A stretch of 33,462 bases of DNA from Cryomorphaceae bacterium (GTDB taxonomy: Bacteria; Bacteroidota; Bacteroidia; Flavobacteriales; Schleiferiaceae), in the NCBI GenBank assembly GCA_003566715.1, contig PXCF01000144.1, positions 1 to 33,462 on the forward strand. The letters run 5' to 3'. How positions within the stretch are numbered: position 1 is the stretch's first letter; every line of letters begins with the position of its first letter. Positions 19,025 through 27,809 of this stretch are shown piece by piece. The translations under genes and the position numbers were made by a program. The notes under the pieces are model-generated. The model was not told the DNA's origin. It saw only the letters and a list, made by a program, of their open reading frames with translations, and made no database searches.

Positions 19025-19999
19025 ATGGAATTCCCGTATACCAGAAACCGAATTTTGCGTCAATCGGCGGCCATTAGAGAGATGGTACGAGAAACCCACT
19101 TACACGCTTCTGATTTTATCGTGCCTTTGTTCATCATCGAGGGCAGCAGTCAGCGCGAAGAAATTGCTTCCATGCCGGGTTACTATCGGATGACGCTAGA
19201 CCTCATTGAAGCCGAGGTAAAAGAGTTGTGGCAGATGGGACTTAAATCGGTATTGTTGTTTGTAAAAGTGCCGGATTCGTTAAAAGACAATGCCGGTACA
19301 GAAGCCCTCAACGACGATGGATTGATGCAGCGCGCCATCCGAGTGATTCGTCAGACGGTACCCGATATGTTGGTGATGACAGACGTGGCTCTAGATCCGT
19401 ATTCTTCCTATGGCCATGATGGCATCGTGGTAGACGGTAAAATTATCAACGACGCCACTGCAGAGGTGTTGGGGGAAATGGCCGCCAGTCATGCAAGAGT
19501 AGGGGCACAGTTTGTAGCGCCCTCAGATATGATGGATGGCCGAATCGCCATGATACGCGAGTCGCTAGAAGCCGAGCGTTTTCACAACGTGGGCATTATG
19601 GCCTATAGTGCTAAGTACGCCTCTTGTTGTTACGGGCCATTTAGAGATGCCTTGGATTCGGCACCCGGTTTTGGCGATAAAAAGACCTATCAAATGGATC
19701 CTGCCAACGGAAGAGAAGCCGAACGCGAGGCATTGATGGACGTAAACGAAGGCGCCGATATCATTATGGTAAAACCCGCCATGATGTACCTAGATATCAT
19801 TCGTCGATTGCGCACGAAGATGACACATCCCATTTCGGCTTATCAAGTTAGTGGCGAGTACGCCATGATTAAAGCAGCCGGAGAGAAGGGGTGGTTGGAT
19901 GAAGAGGCTGCCATGATGGAATCGGTATTGAGTATTAAGCGTGCCGGTGCAGATTTGATCGCTTCATATTTTGCCAAAACGATCGCCTCAAAGTTATAA
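19025..19999 (+). CDS. hemB: Delta-aminolevulinic acid dehydratase (porphobilinogen synthase)
   Basis: MTDVALDPYSSYGHDG (non-Cys, zinc-independent-like), FVAPSDMMDGRI, MVKPAMMYLDIIR, YQVSGEYAMI. Confidence 0.97.
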   Translation: MEFPYTRNRILRQSAAIREMVRETHLHASDFIVPLFIIEGSSQREEIASMPGYYRMTLDLIEAEVKELWQMGLKSVLLFVKVPDSLKDNAGTEALNDDGLMQRAIRVIRQTVPDMLVMTDVALDPYSSYGHDGIVVDGKIINDATAEVLGEMAASHARVGAQFVAPSDMMDGRIAMIRESLEAERFHNVGIMAYSAKYASCCYGPFRDALDSAPGFGDKKTYQMDPANGREAEREALMDVNEGADIIMVKPAMMYLDIIRRLRTKMTHPISAYQVSGEYAMIKAAGEKGWLDEEAAMMESVLSIKRAGADLIASYFAKTIASKL

Positions 20000-20085
20000 G
20001 TCCATTTATATTCGGTGGTATGTTTATTGATTGAAAATAAATATTCATCGTCTGAAAAGGCATAACCTAATTAAACAATAATAAC

Positions 20086-20589
20086 ATGAAGAAAGCATTG
20101 CTATTTTTAGTTGTGGGACTAGGCATTATGGGATGCCGTAGAGAAGGTCCGGAAGGCCCTCCAGGCCCTCCGGGTGCACCGGCATCGTTTACCATACTTG
20201 ATATCACCGTTCAGCCACAAGACTGGATGCCATTTGGCGAAGCAGAGGAACCGGATTTTCAGTGGACTGCTGGTTTTGATGCGCCGGAAATTTCACAAAG
20301 AGTATTTAACGAAGCTTTAGTTATTGGGTATCTCATTGATAATGGTGTGGCATTTATACTACCTAATACCATTAATTTTGAGGTCTTTACAAGAGAGTTC
20401 AGTATGATTCATGCTGTAGGCGTGGTAGAGTTTATTGTCAAAGACAGTGATTTAAAATCTACCCCTCCCGAGGGGCCTATTAATTACCGCGTGTACATCA
20501 TCGATGCACAAGCGAGAGTTGACGGTATGGAAGACTGGGAATTGGAAGAAATGGAGCAATATGTGGAAATGATGAACGACGAAGAATAA
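20086..20589 (+). CDS. Lipoprotein with short collagen-like GXY stretch
   Basis: Lipobox GIMGC followed by EGPEGPPGPPGAP; acidic C-terminus. Confidence 0.75.
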   Translation: MKKALLFLVVGLGIMGCRREGPEGPPGPPGAPASFTILDITVQPQDWMPFGEAEEPDFQWTAGFDAPEISQRVFNEALVIGYLIDNGVAFILPNTINFEVFTREFSMIHAVGVVEFIVKDSDLKSTPPEGPINYRVYIIDAQARVDGMEDWELEEMEQYVEMMNDEE

Positions 20590-20608
20590 GCACTATCGTT
20601 CAAAATAA

Positions 20609-20645
20609 ATAAAAAGAGCCACTCATCGAGTGGCTCTTTTTATTT
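20609..20645. terminator. Bidirectional Rho-independent terminator between convergent genes
   Basis: AAAAAGAGCCACT-catcg-AGTGGCTCTTTTT. Confidence 0.9.
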
Positions 20646-20660
20646 TGAATTTACAATAGA

Positions 20661-22079
20661 TTATTTGAGAAGAATCTTTTTATGCGACTGCTGGTTGCCG
20701 TCATTAAAAATAATGGTGTAAAGCCCTCTCGATAGTTGAGTTACGTCAATCACAGTTTTGTCGTTTCCGTTGATGTTATTGATCAATACGGTGCGGCCTT
20801 GCATGTCTATCACACGATACGTTATATCGCGTTGGGGGGTGTTCCATTCAATGAAAACCTCCGAACTGGCCGGGTTGGGATAGACGTTTGGTGACAATGA
20901 TTCTTGTTGTGTAAAAGTGCGATTGCTAAGTGTGGTTTGTTCGGCAAACATGGCCACATTGTCGTAACGGTTATTGCCGTTGATTTGATTGGTGTTGCCG
21001 TCCCAAGTAATTCTTACCTTGAAGTTTGGATTGTTATTTACGGTAGTAATGCCTCTAAAATCAAAGGTAAAGGTTTGGTAGTTTTCAGAAATGGAAACTT
21101 GTCTGACGGCCAAACCGGTGGTGTCGTAATTTACACCATCAACGCTATAGGCAATGTTGTTGAACAACATGCCGCTTCCTGAACGTTTAACGTCATAAAC
21201 CAGATAGATATCGGAAGACTGATCAGTAGGAAGGTCAATAATAAGGGCACGATTAAACGATGGGTTTCTCACGCGAAGCGCAGCGCCCGGAGGTTCATTT
21301 AACTGCAAGTTTAGCGATGAACCGGGTGTATAGTCATCCACATAACCATCGCCTACACCCACATAACTGATTTCTGGAGTGGTATTGGGAACCAGTGTGT
21401 AGTCGGCTGCGATGGGGTTATCTTCTCTCCCGCTAAGCGTGTTAAAGTGCCAATAGTGCACCAAAGCATCCGAAGGAGGGGGTGCGGTTGTTGATTGACC
21501 TTCAATAACAATGTTGTCGAAGCGGTTATTGCCGGATATGTTTGAAGAACCATTAAAAAACTGAATGCGCACCATAAAGTCGGGATTGTCGTTGACATCG
21601 GAAATGGCCGAAAAGTCATAGCTCTCCACGGCATAATCCGTCCCTACAGTAATACTGTCGGCAAAAGGCGCGGCATTAGACCAATTGTTCCCCCCGTCTA
21701 CAGAGAAAGATAAAAACTGCGTTTGCGCACCATTATTGGTTCTTTTTACGGCATAACTAAAAACAATATCCTCGTGATCATTGGTTGGCAAGGGAATGAT
21801 TAATTCTCTTAAATCGGATGGGTTCCTCACGCGCAGTCCATTTCCTGGAACCTGTCCTTGGCGAAGGTTCAGATCGTCGCCGTCACTCACATCATCCATA
21901 TAGCCGGGGCCGGTTCCGGGATAAGTGATTTCCGGAGCAGTGCTAGACAAAGAGTAATCTGCCGGCACAGCACCAACACTGTCGTTGAGATTGTTGAAGT
22001 GCCAATAGTGAATGATGTTTTGTGCATTCATTGACAATACAAGGAACGTCAAGATGAAAAGTGTAAAATATTTTCTCAT
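20661..22079 (-). CDS. Secreted T9SS type-A sorting domain protein with two tandem homologous domains
   Basis: Signal peptide MRKYFTLFILTFLVLSMNAQ; repeated HYWHFN...VRNPS... blocks; C-terminal VYPNPASSEVFIEW...GLYTIIFNDGNQQSHKKILLK. Confidence 0.85.
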   Translation of the reverse strand: MRKYFTLFILTFLVLSMNAQNIIHYWHFNNLNDSVGAVPADYSLSSTAPEITYPGTGPGYMDDVSDGDDLNLRQGQVPGNGLRVRNPSDLRELIIPLPTNDHEDIVFSYAVKRTNNGAQTQFLSFSVDGGNNWSNAAPFADSITVGTDYAVESYDFSAISDVNDNPDFMVRIQFFNGSSNISGNNRFDNIVIEGQSTTAPPPSDALVHYWHFNTLSGREDNPIAADYTLVPNTTPEISYVGVGDGYVDDYTPGSSLNLQLNEPPGAALRVRNPSFNRALIIDLPTDQSSDIYLVYDVKRSGSGMLFNNIAYSVDGVNYDTTGLAVRQVSISENYQTFTFDFRGITTVNNNPNFKVRITWDGNTNQINGNNRYDNVAMFAEQTTLSNRTFTQQESLSPNVYPNPASSEVFIEWNTPQRDITYRVIDMQGRTVLINNINGNDKTVIDVTQLSRGLYTIIFNDGNQQSHKKILLK

Positions 22080-22315
22080 GGTTGTTAAGACTTTCTGCAA
22101 AAATAGTGGACGCATGGTTGTTACATAAATTTAAAAGACACCAAATAATTACCCCTAAGTTAAATTTTGTATTTTACATGGATGTGGGTGCTTGTGTTAA
22201 TGGCACGATATTTCTATAGTTTGATGCAAATTAACAGGTCTTATTTGTTGATTACTTTAATTGTTGTGTACCTTTACCCTTATTGCGTAATTTGTCTAAC
22301 TAGAAGACATTTTTA

Positions 22316-23041
22316 ATGAAGTGGCTGTTTATTTTCCTTCTGTTTTCTTCTATGCTCTACAGTCAAAACGGAACTGTGTGGGGTGTTGTCGTTAATGTGG
22401 AGGGCACGACTCTCTCGGAAGTTCACGTGGTAAATAAACACTCCACGAAGGGGACCATAACCAATGTCAATGGTCGCTTTAGACTCAGTGCTCAAGTTGA
22501 TGATACCCTAGTGTTTTCGCTCTTGTCTCACAAATATTTATATTACCGCGTTAAGCAGTCAGATTTTGACAATCCTTTGAAAATCACCCTCAAAAAGGAA
22601 GAGTTTTTATTGGACGAGGTTAGCATCTTTTCCTATAAGCTGACCAGTAATGAACCCAAGGCGATGAAGCTGAGAAAGCCTGCTGTGCCCGAAGATGAGG
22701 ATATCCGAGAGCCTGGTTTGCCATCTCCAGCCGGATTGGCCAATCCCATTGATGCCGTTTACCAGGCATTTAGCAAGCGTATAAAGCAATTGAAAATTCT
22801 TGAAGAGTACAAAGTACGCGATCGCTTTCAAAACAAACTGGAAGAAGGTAACAACCGCGCAATTTTGATGCGGGTAACAGGCATGTCACAAGAAGAGTTA
22901 AAGCCCTTTTTGTTTTTTTGTCAGATGGGCCCCGACTTTATCGCCTCGGCAACGGATTATGAGTTGTTGATCTCCTTGTTGGTGTGTTACAAAGAGTATG
23001 TGCATAATAGGGAGATGCAGGAGTACATGTCTGATTATTGA
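22316..23041 (+). CDS. Carboxypeptidase-like regulatory-domain protein (exported)
   Basis: Signal peptide; GVVVNVEGTTLSEVHVVNKHSTKGTITNVNGRFRLSAQVDDTLVFS pattern. Confidence 0.75.
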   Translation: MKWLFIFLLFSSMLYSQNGTVWGVVVNVEGTTLSEVHVVNKHSTKGTITNVNGRFRLSAQVDDTLVFSLLSHKYLYYRVKQSDFDNPLKITLKKEEFLLDEVSIFSYKLTSNEPKAMKLRKPAVPEDEDIREPGLPSPAGLANPIDAVYQAFSKRIKQLKILEEYKVRDRFQNKLEEGNNRAILMRVTGMSQEELKPFLFFCQMGPDFIASATDYELLISLLVCYKEYVHNREMQEYMSDY

Positions 23042-23071
23042 TTGTGGCTTTCTATAATGTCCGATGGCTGC
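23038..23071 (+). repeat. 34-nt repeat copy 2 (see 3821-3854); contains the stop codon of the upstream ORF
   Basis: TTGATTGTGGCTTTCTATAATGTCCGATGGCTGC. Confidence 0.8.
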
Positions 23072-23110
23072 TGTTGGTGTTATCCCCCAGCAAAACACCC
23101 CGCATTCAAA

Positions 23111-23139
23111 TAAAAAAAAGGGTCAGCAAAAGCTGACCC
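23111..23139 (-). terminator. Rho-independent terminator for icd
   Basis: GGGTCAGC-AAAA-GCTGACCC adjoining an A run on plus (T run on minus). Confidence 0.88.
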
Positions 23140-23146
23140 ATACAGA

Positions 23147-24577
23147 TTATTGTCCTTGTCCCATTGAGAAGGCCTTGACCCCGTCAAACTGATAGAGGTG
23201 TTCGGTCTTGATGATGTCGATGCCATTTTTGTGGCAAATTTCCAGTGTTTTATGAATCAATTCATACGTGATGGGTGTGGCGCTCATGAAGCGGCAACGC
23301 CAGTGGTCGGTACAAAATGTTTCGTCAAATCCGTTGGGATATACCTTGATGCCGCGGTTGGTAATCATGGTAAGTGGCAGTTCGTCGGTGCCAATTTCTG
23401 CCAATTTATCTCCCAGTTCATCGGGGTTTTTACCTTCCCAGTAAACGAAGATGTCGGAACCGAGTAATTCGCGCTTTTTGGCTTTGGGGCGAACGGGTTC
23501 AGGCACACTGATGGCGCTGTTTTTAGGGAAGCTTGCCTCAGCAAAGTGGTTGGGTTTTTTGCCGAGATTGTTGACAACCGCTTCAGCAAATTCTTTAGTG
23601 CCTACCTTTTGCTTACTCACTTGAGGATTATAGATGTCTGCCGTGTGAAGACCTTCTTCGATGGTGGTTAACCAAGCGTTTTGAATGGTTTCGGCAATGT
23701 CGCTCATGCCTATGTGCTGAAGCATCAACAAGGCTCCTTGTAACAAACCACTGGGGTTAGCAATGTTTTTTCCGGAAATATCCGGCGCAGAACCGTGAAT
23801 GGCTTCAAACATAGCGTAGTTCATGCCAATGTTGGATGATCCGGCCAAGCCAACCGAACCGGAAATTTGTCCGGTGATATCGGAAATGATATCGCCGTAA
23901 AGGTTAGGCATAACCACTACGTCGAAGTTTTCTGGGGTGTCAGCAATACGGGCGGCCCCAATATCTACAATAAAGTGATCGTTTTTGATGTCCGGATACT
24001 CAGGTGCTATTTCGTCAAAGATTTTGTGAAACATGCCATCGGTCAGTTTCATGATGTTGTCTTTTGAGAAACAGGTTACACGCTTGCGGTTGTTGGCACG
24101 CGCATATTCAAATGCGTAGCGAATGATTTTTTCGCAGCCCGGACGAGAGATGAGTTTAAGGCACTGGGTAACCTCTGGGGTTTGTTGGTGCTCAATACCG
24201 GCGTAGAGGTCTTCTTCGTTTTCTCGAATGATGACCAAATCCATTGACGGGTGAAGTGTTTCTACAAACGGATGGTATCCGCGGCAAGGACGAACATTAG
24301 AAAACAAACCGAGTGTTTTTCTCAAGGTAACATTCAAGCTTTTGTAGCCGCCGCCTTGAGGTGTGGTGATGGGTGCCTTGAGAAATATTTTGTTTTTGGC
24401 AATAATATCCCAGTCTTCAGGGGCGATTCCCGAAGTGTGGCCAGCTTCATAAGCTTCTTTGCCTACGGTAATTTCATCGTAAGCTATTGGTGCTTTTGCG
24501 GCTTCAAGAATGGACAGAACGGCGTCCATAATTTCGGGTCCGATACCGTCGCCCTTGGCTATGGTTACTCTTTTCAT
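23147..24577 (-). CDS. icd: NADP-dependent isocitrate dehydrogenase, Thermus-type with C-terminal extension
   Basis: AKGDGIGPEIMDAVL, IIRENEEDLYAGIEH, MPNLYGDIISDITGQISGSVGLAGSSNIG, EAIHGSAPDISGKNIANPSG. Confidence 0.92.
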   Translation of the reverse strand: MKRVTIAKGDGIGPEIMDAVLSILEAAKAPIAYDEITVGKEAYEAGHTSGIAPEDWDIIAKNKIFLKAPITTPQGGGYKSLNVTLRKTLGLFSNVRPCRGYHPFVETLHPSMDLVIIRENEEDLYAGIEHQQTPEVTQCLKLISRPGCEKIIRYAFEYARANNRKRVTCFSKDNIMKLTDGMFHKIFDEIAPEYPDIKNDHFIVDIGAARIADTPENFDVVVMPNLYGDIISDITGQISGSVGLAGSSNIGMNYAMFEAIHGSAPDISGKNIANPSGLLQGALLMLQHIGMSDIAETIQNAWLTTIEEGLHTADIYNPQVSKQKVGTKEFAEAVVNNLGKKPNHFAEASFPKNSAISVPEPVRPKAKKRELLGSDIFVYWEGKNPDELGDKLAEIGTDELPLTMITNRGIKVYPNGFDETFCTDHWRCRFMSATPITYELIHKTLEICHKNGIDIIKTEHLYQFDGVKAFSMGQGQ

Positions 24578-24684
24578 AATGGTTTAGTTTATATTAAGGT
24601 GTGCAATTTTTTAAGTATATCAATAAGACCATGATAGCCTTTTTTTATTTCAGCGGAGCAAAGAAACAACGCAAAGTTATTTTG

Positions 24685-24707
24685 ATGGATAAAAATCCAT
24701 AGCTTTG
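24685..24707 (+). promoter_or_regulatory. Perfect inverted repeat ATGGAT-AAAA-ATCCAT abutting a TAGCTTTG -7 box upstream of panB
   Basis: IR 24685-24700; TAnnTTTG match 24700-24707. Confidence 0.45.
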
Positions 24708-24729
24708 TCGTTTAAATAAATCTAAAAGT

Positions 24730-25548
24730 ATGTCATCAATAGTTCCCAACAGTAAACGAATTACGACCCATGGTGTGCAAGAACTGAAGCGAAAAGGGGT
24801 GAAAATAAGTATGCTTACTGCCTACGATTATACAATGGCCCGTATGGTAGATGCTGCAGGGGTAGACGTTATCTTGGTTGGTGATTCTGCTTCGAATGTT
24901 ATGGCGGGTCACGAGACAACCTTGCCCATTACCCTTGATCAAATGATTTATCATGCCAGCAGCGTGGTCAGAGGTGCGGAACGCGCGCTTATTATTGTAG
25001 ACTTGCCATTTGGATCATATCAGGGCGATTCGAAGCAAGCGCTGAATTCTGCCATCCGCATTATGAAAGAATCTGGTGGGCATGGTGTGAAACTCGAAGG
25101 AGGTATAGAGGTTATTGACTCCATCAAGCGAATCTTAACAGCCGGTATTCCGGTGATGGGGCACTTAGGACTTACTCCACAAAGTATTTATAAGTTTGGC
25201 ACCTATACCGTTAGAGCAAGAAAGGAAGCCGAGGCGGAAAAACTTTTAGAAGACGCCAAGGCTTTGGAAGCAGCCGGGTGTTTTAGTTTGGTTTTGGAAA
25301 AAGTACCGGCAGCATTGGCGGAAAGAGTAGCCAAAGAGCTTACCATCCCTGTTATTGGTATTGGTGCTGGTTCAGGTGTAGATGGTCAGGTGTTGGTGCT
25401 TCACGACATGTTGGGCATGACCCATGAGTTTTCGCCCAGGTTTCTTAGAAGGTATTTGAACTTGTATGATGACATCACCAAGGCAGTATCGCATTATATT
25501 GAAGATGTGAAACTCCTCAACTTCCCCAACAAGGATGAACAGTACTGA
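24730..25548 (+). CDS. panB: 3-methyl-2-oxobutanoate hydroxymethyltransferase
   Basis: [72 protein letters not shown]. Confidence 0.97.
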   Translation: MSSIVPNSKRITTHGVQELKRKGVKISMLTAYDYTMARMVDAAGVDVILVGDSASNVMAGHETTLPITLDQMIYHASSVVRGAERALIIVDLPFGSYQGDSKQALNSAIRIMKESGGHGVKLEGGIEVIDSIKRILTAGIPVMGHLGLTPQSIYKFGTYTVRARKEAEAEKLLEDAKALEAAGCFSLVLEKVPAALAERVAKELTIPVIGIGAGSGVDGQVLVLHDMLGMTHEFSPRFLRRYLNLYDDITKAVSHYIEDVKLLNFPNKDEQY

Positions 25549-26215
25549 TCTAGGCAATCGCATCATTTACGAAGACAACCATTTGTTGGTGGTCGATAAG
25601 TTGGCCGGTGAATTGGTGCAAGGAGATGCAACAGGCGATGCCGATATCTTGATGTTAGCAAAGGCCTATATTGGTACCAAATATAACAAACCCGGTAAAG
25701 TGTTCACTGGTTTGCCACATCGATTGGACAGGCCAACGTCTGGGGTGGTCGTGTTGTGCCGAACCTCAAAGGCTTTGACTCGAGTGGCAGGGATGTTTAG
25801 AGAGAGGGAGGTTGACAAGACTTACCACTGTTTGGTCGAGGGGAAAATGCAGTCAAAAGAAGGCGAGTTAAAACACCATTTAAAAAAAGATGGTAAGTTA
25901 AATAAATCATTTGTCTCCAAGCAATCAGACGCTAAGTTGGCGCACTTAGCATTTAGATGTATTAAAGAATTTAACCATTATTCTTTGCTGGAAATTAAAC
26001 TTTTTACAGGAAGACATCACCAAATACGTGCTCAGTTATCGGCCATCGGTCACCCCATTAAAGGCGATGTAAAATATGGGGCAAAGCGTTCTAACAAACA
26101 CAAGAATTTTTGCTTGCACGCTTATTCCTTAACTATGGTTCACCCAACAACCAACGAGCAGATGACTTTCACATCTAATGCAAATACTCTTTCAGACTGG
26201 GGAATGGAAAAATAG
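25535..26215 (+). CDS. RluA-family RNA pseudouridine synthase
   Basis: Catalytic motif [38 protein letters not shown]. Confidence 0.93.
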   Translation: MNSTDLGNRIIYEDNHLLVVDKLAGELVQGDATGDADILMLAKAYIGTKYNKPGKVFTGLPHRLDRPTSGVVVLCRTSKALTRVAGMFREREVDKTYHCLVEGKMQSKEGELKHHLKKDGKLNKSFVSKQSDAKLAHLAFRCIKEFNHYSLLEIKLFTGRHHQIRAQLSAIGHPIKGDVKYGAKRSNKHKNFCLHAYSLTMVHPTTNEQMTFTSNANTLSDWGMEK

Positions 26216-26253
26216 ATTTTTGTATCTTATATTGCACTTTAAATTTTAAAGGC

Positions 26254-27204
26254 ATGGGTGAGAATGAGAAACTACGAACTATTCAGGCTAAATTTTTTAG
26301 TGTATTAAGAAACAAAAACTTTGGTGAAGAGCGTTTGGCAACGCAAGTTGCTGACTTAACGGGGGTGTCACAAAGTACGGCGTACAAAAAAATTCGCTGT
26401 GATTCCCCGCTGACGGCTAGAGAGTATATGATGCTCTCAAGCCATTTTGGTGTTTCTTTGGATGCATTGGTTTTGCCGTCAGATACCGATTTTTTGGTAC
26501 GTCGGCCAAACTATATAAGATCGGAAAAACATATTATTGAATACCTGTCCGCTACAGCTAATGAACTGAAGAGGCTTTCTTCTGTGCCTCACGATTTTTA
26601 CTATTCAGCTAGAGATTTACCGGTATTTCTATTCTTTACCAGTGAGCCACTTATTCGTTTTAAAATTGCCGTGTGGCTAAGTGAGCTAAGCGAAGGAAAG
26701 GACTTTTCTCACTACTATGGAATAATTTCCAGAGATTTATTGACTGCCTGTAAATCCTTTTACAATGGCTATAAGGCTTTAAATCGCACAGAGATATGGT
26801 CTCAAAACACCATGGATAATCTTGCTCATCAGATAAAATACTATAATGAGATCGGCCAACTAAAGGATAGAGAGGTAAATGAGTTAAATACGGAGATAAT
26901 CAAATTGCTCGATTTTGTCATGTTAAACATGAAGCAGTCAGAAGAAGATGGAAAACCTTGGGAGATTTATGAGGCCGACTTTCTTATGATGGCGAGTAAC
27001 GGGTTGGTATTAACGCCCAAGAAATCGGTTGCGTATATTTCGTACGCTGGGATTAATTACTTGCGCGTAGAGCAAAATGAATTTTGTAAAGATTTGGAAT
27101 CGTCTTTTATCAAACAAAAAGCGAATGCCACCTCATTGGTGGCATCGCGTAAAAGCAGGGTGTTGTTTTTTAACCAACTCAAACAGCGTTTTCAAGATAC
27201 TTAG
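26254..27204 (+). CDS. HTH-domain protein (putative regulator) of unknown family
   Basis: N-terminal HTH-like ERLATQVADLTGVSQSTAYKKIRCDSPLTAREYMMLSSHFGVSLDAL. Confidence 0.65.
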   Translation: MGENEKLRTIQAKFFSVLRNKNFGEERLATQVADLTGVSQSTAYKKIRCDSPLTAREYMMLSSHFGVSLDALVLPSDTDFLVRRPNYIRSEKHIIEYLSATANELKRLSSVPHDFYYSARDLPVFLFFTSEPLIRFKIAVWLSELSEGKDFSHYYGIISRDLLTACKSFYNGYKALNRTEIWSQNTMDNLAHQIKYYNEIGQLKDREVNELNTEIIKLLDFVMLNMKQSEEDGKPWEIYEADFLMMASNGLVLTPKKSVAYISYAGINYLRVEQNEFCKDLESSFIKQKANATSLVASRKSRVLFFNQLKQRFQDT

Positions 27205-27592
27205 CTCTTTTTAACTGCTTAACTTTTCTGAGATCGGCTTTTAAATCCTTTATGATAAACAATATGAGTTCTGTTTCAATCAAGGGTGCAAACCCTCTAA
27301 CATTTGCGTCTTTCCACATTTTAGTTAGATCAGTGGTGTAGCCATTAAGTTTTATCCAAAGTGCGTCAGAGCCAATTAATTGCTTGTAGTTCTCTGCAAG
27401 TTCATAACCAAGATTACAAACTTTAATTTGTGCACGTTTGCTAAAGTGTGGATTACTTTTAGCTGGAAAGATACTGGTGCACTCCAACGTAATCTGGCGA
27501 AGTAAATCTGTTTTTTTCCACATCGAATGAATAATCTTGAGAAACGTTTGATTCTCATTTCTCACATCTTCTGTACATACGAACTTTTTCAT
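27179..27592 (-). CDS. Hypothetical protein, convergent overlap with the HTH gene
   Basis: 137-aa ORF with ATG start, not antisense to a known CDS except at its last 26 nt. Confidence 0.55.
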   Translation of the reverse strand: MKKFVCTEDVRNENQTFLKIIHSMWKKTDLLRQITLECTSIFPAKSNPHFSKRAQIKVCNLGYELAENYKQLIGSDALWIKLNGYTTDLTKMWKDANVRGFAPLIETELILFIIKDLKADLRKVKQLKRAKYLENAV

Positions 27593-27724
27593 AACAAATA
27601 AGAATTAATGGTTTATTAACCCTGCAAATATTTCATTTGTCCTGTTATTTTTGGTGTCGGTAGATAGATAAACATTAAAAAAATCATTAAAATTTTTTCT
27701 AATGTTGACAGCCGTTTGGTATTG

Positions 27725-27743
27725 ATTGTCGTTCAGCGACAAT
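27725..27743. repeat. Hairpin-forming inverted repeat
   Basis: ATTGTCG-ttcag-CGACAAT. Confidence 0.6.
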
Positions 27744-27760
27744 ATTAATTGAAAATCAAT

Positions 27761-27792
27761 AAAAAAGGCCGAGCATTGCTCGGCCTTTTTTT
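27761..27792. terminator. Strong Rho-independent terminator for the 1080-aa T9SS protein
   Basis: AAAAAAGGCCGAGC-att-GCTCGGCCTTTTTTT. Confidence 0.92.
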
Positions 27793-27809
27793 ACACTTGA
27801 TAAATAAGC

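Noticed and set aside
23120-23139. GGGTCAGC hairpin as a mobile-element end
   Set aside because: Position and T run fit an ordinary terminator for icd.
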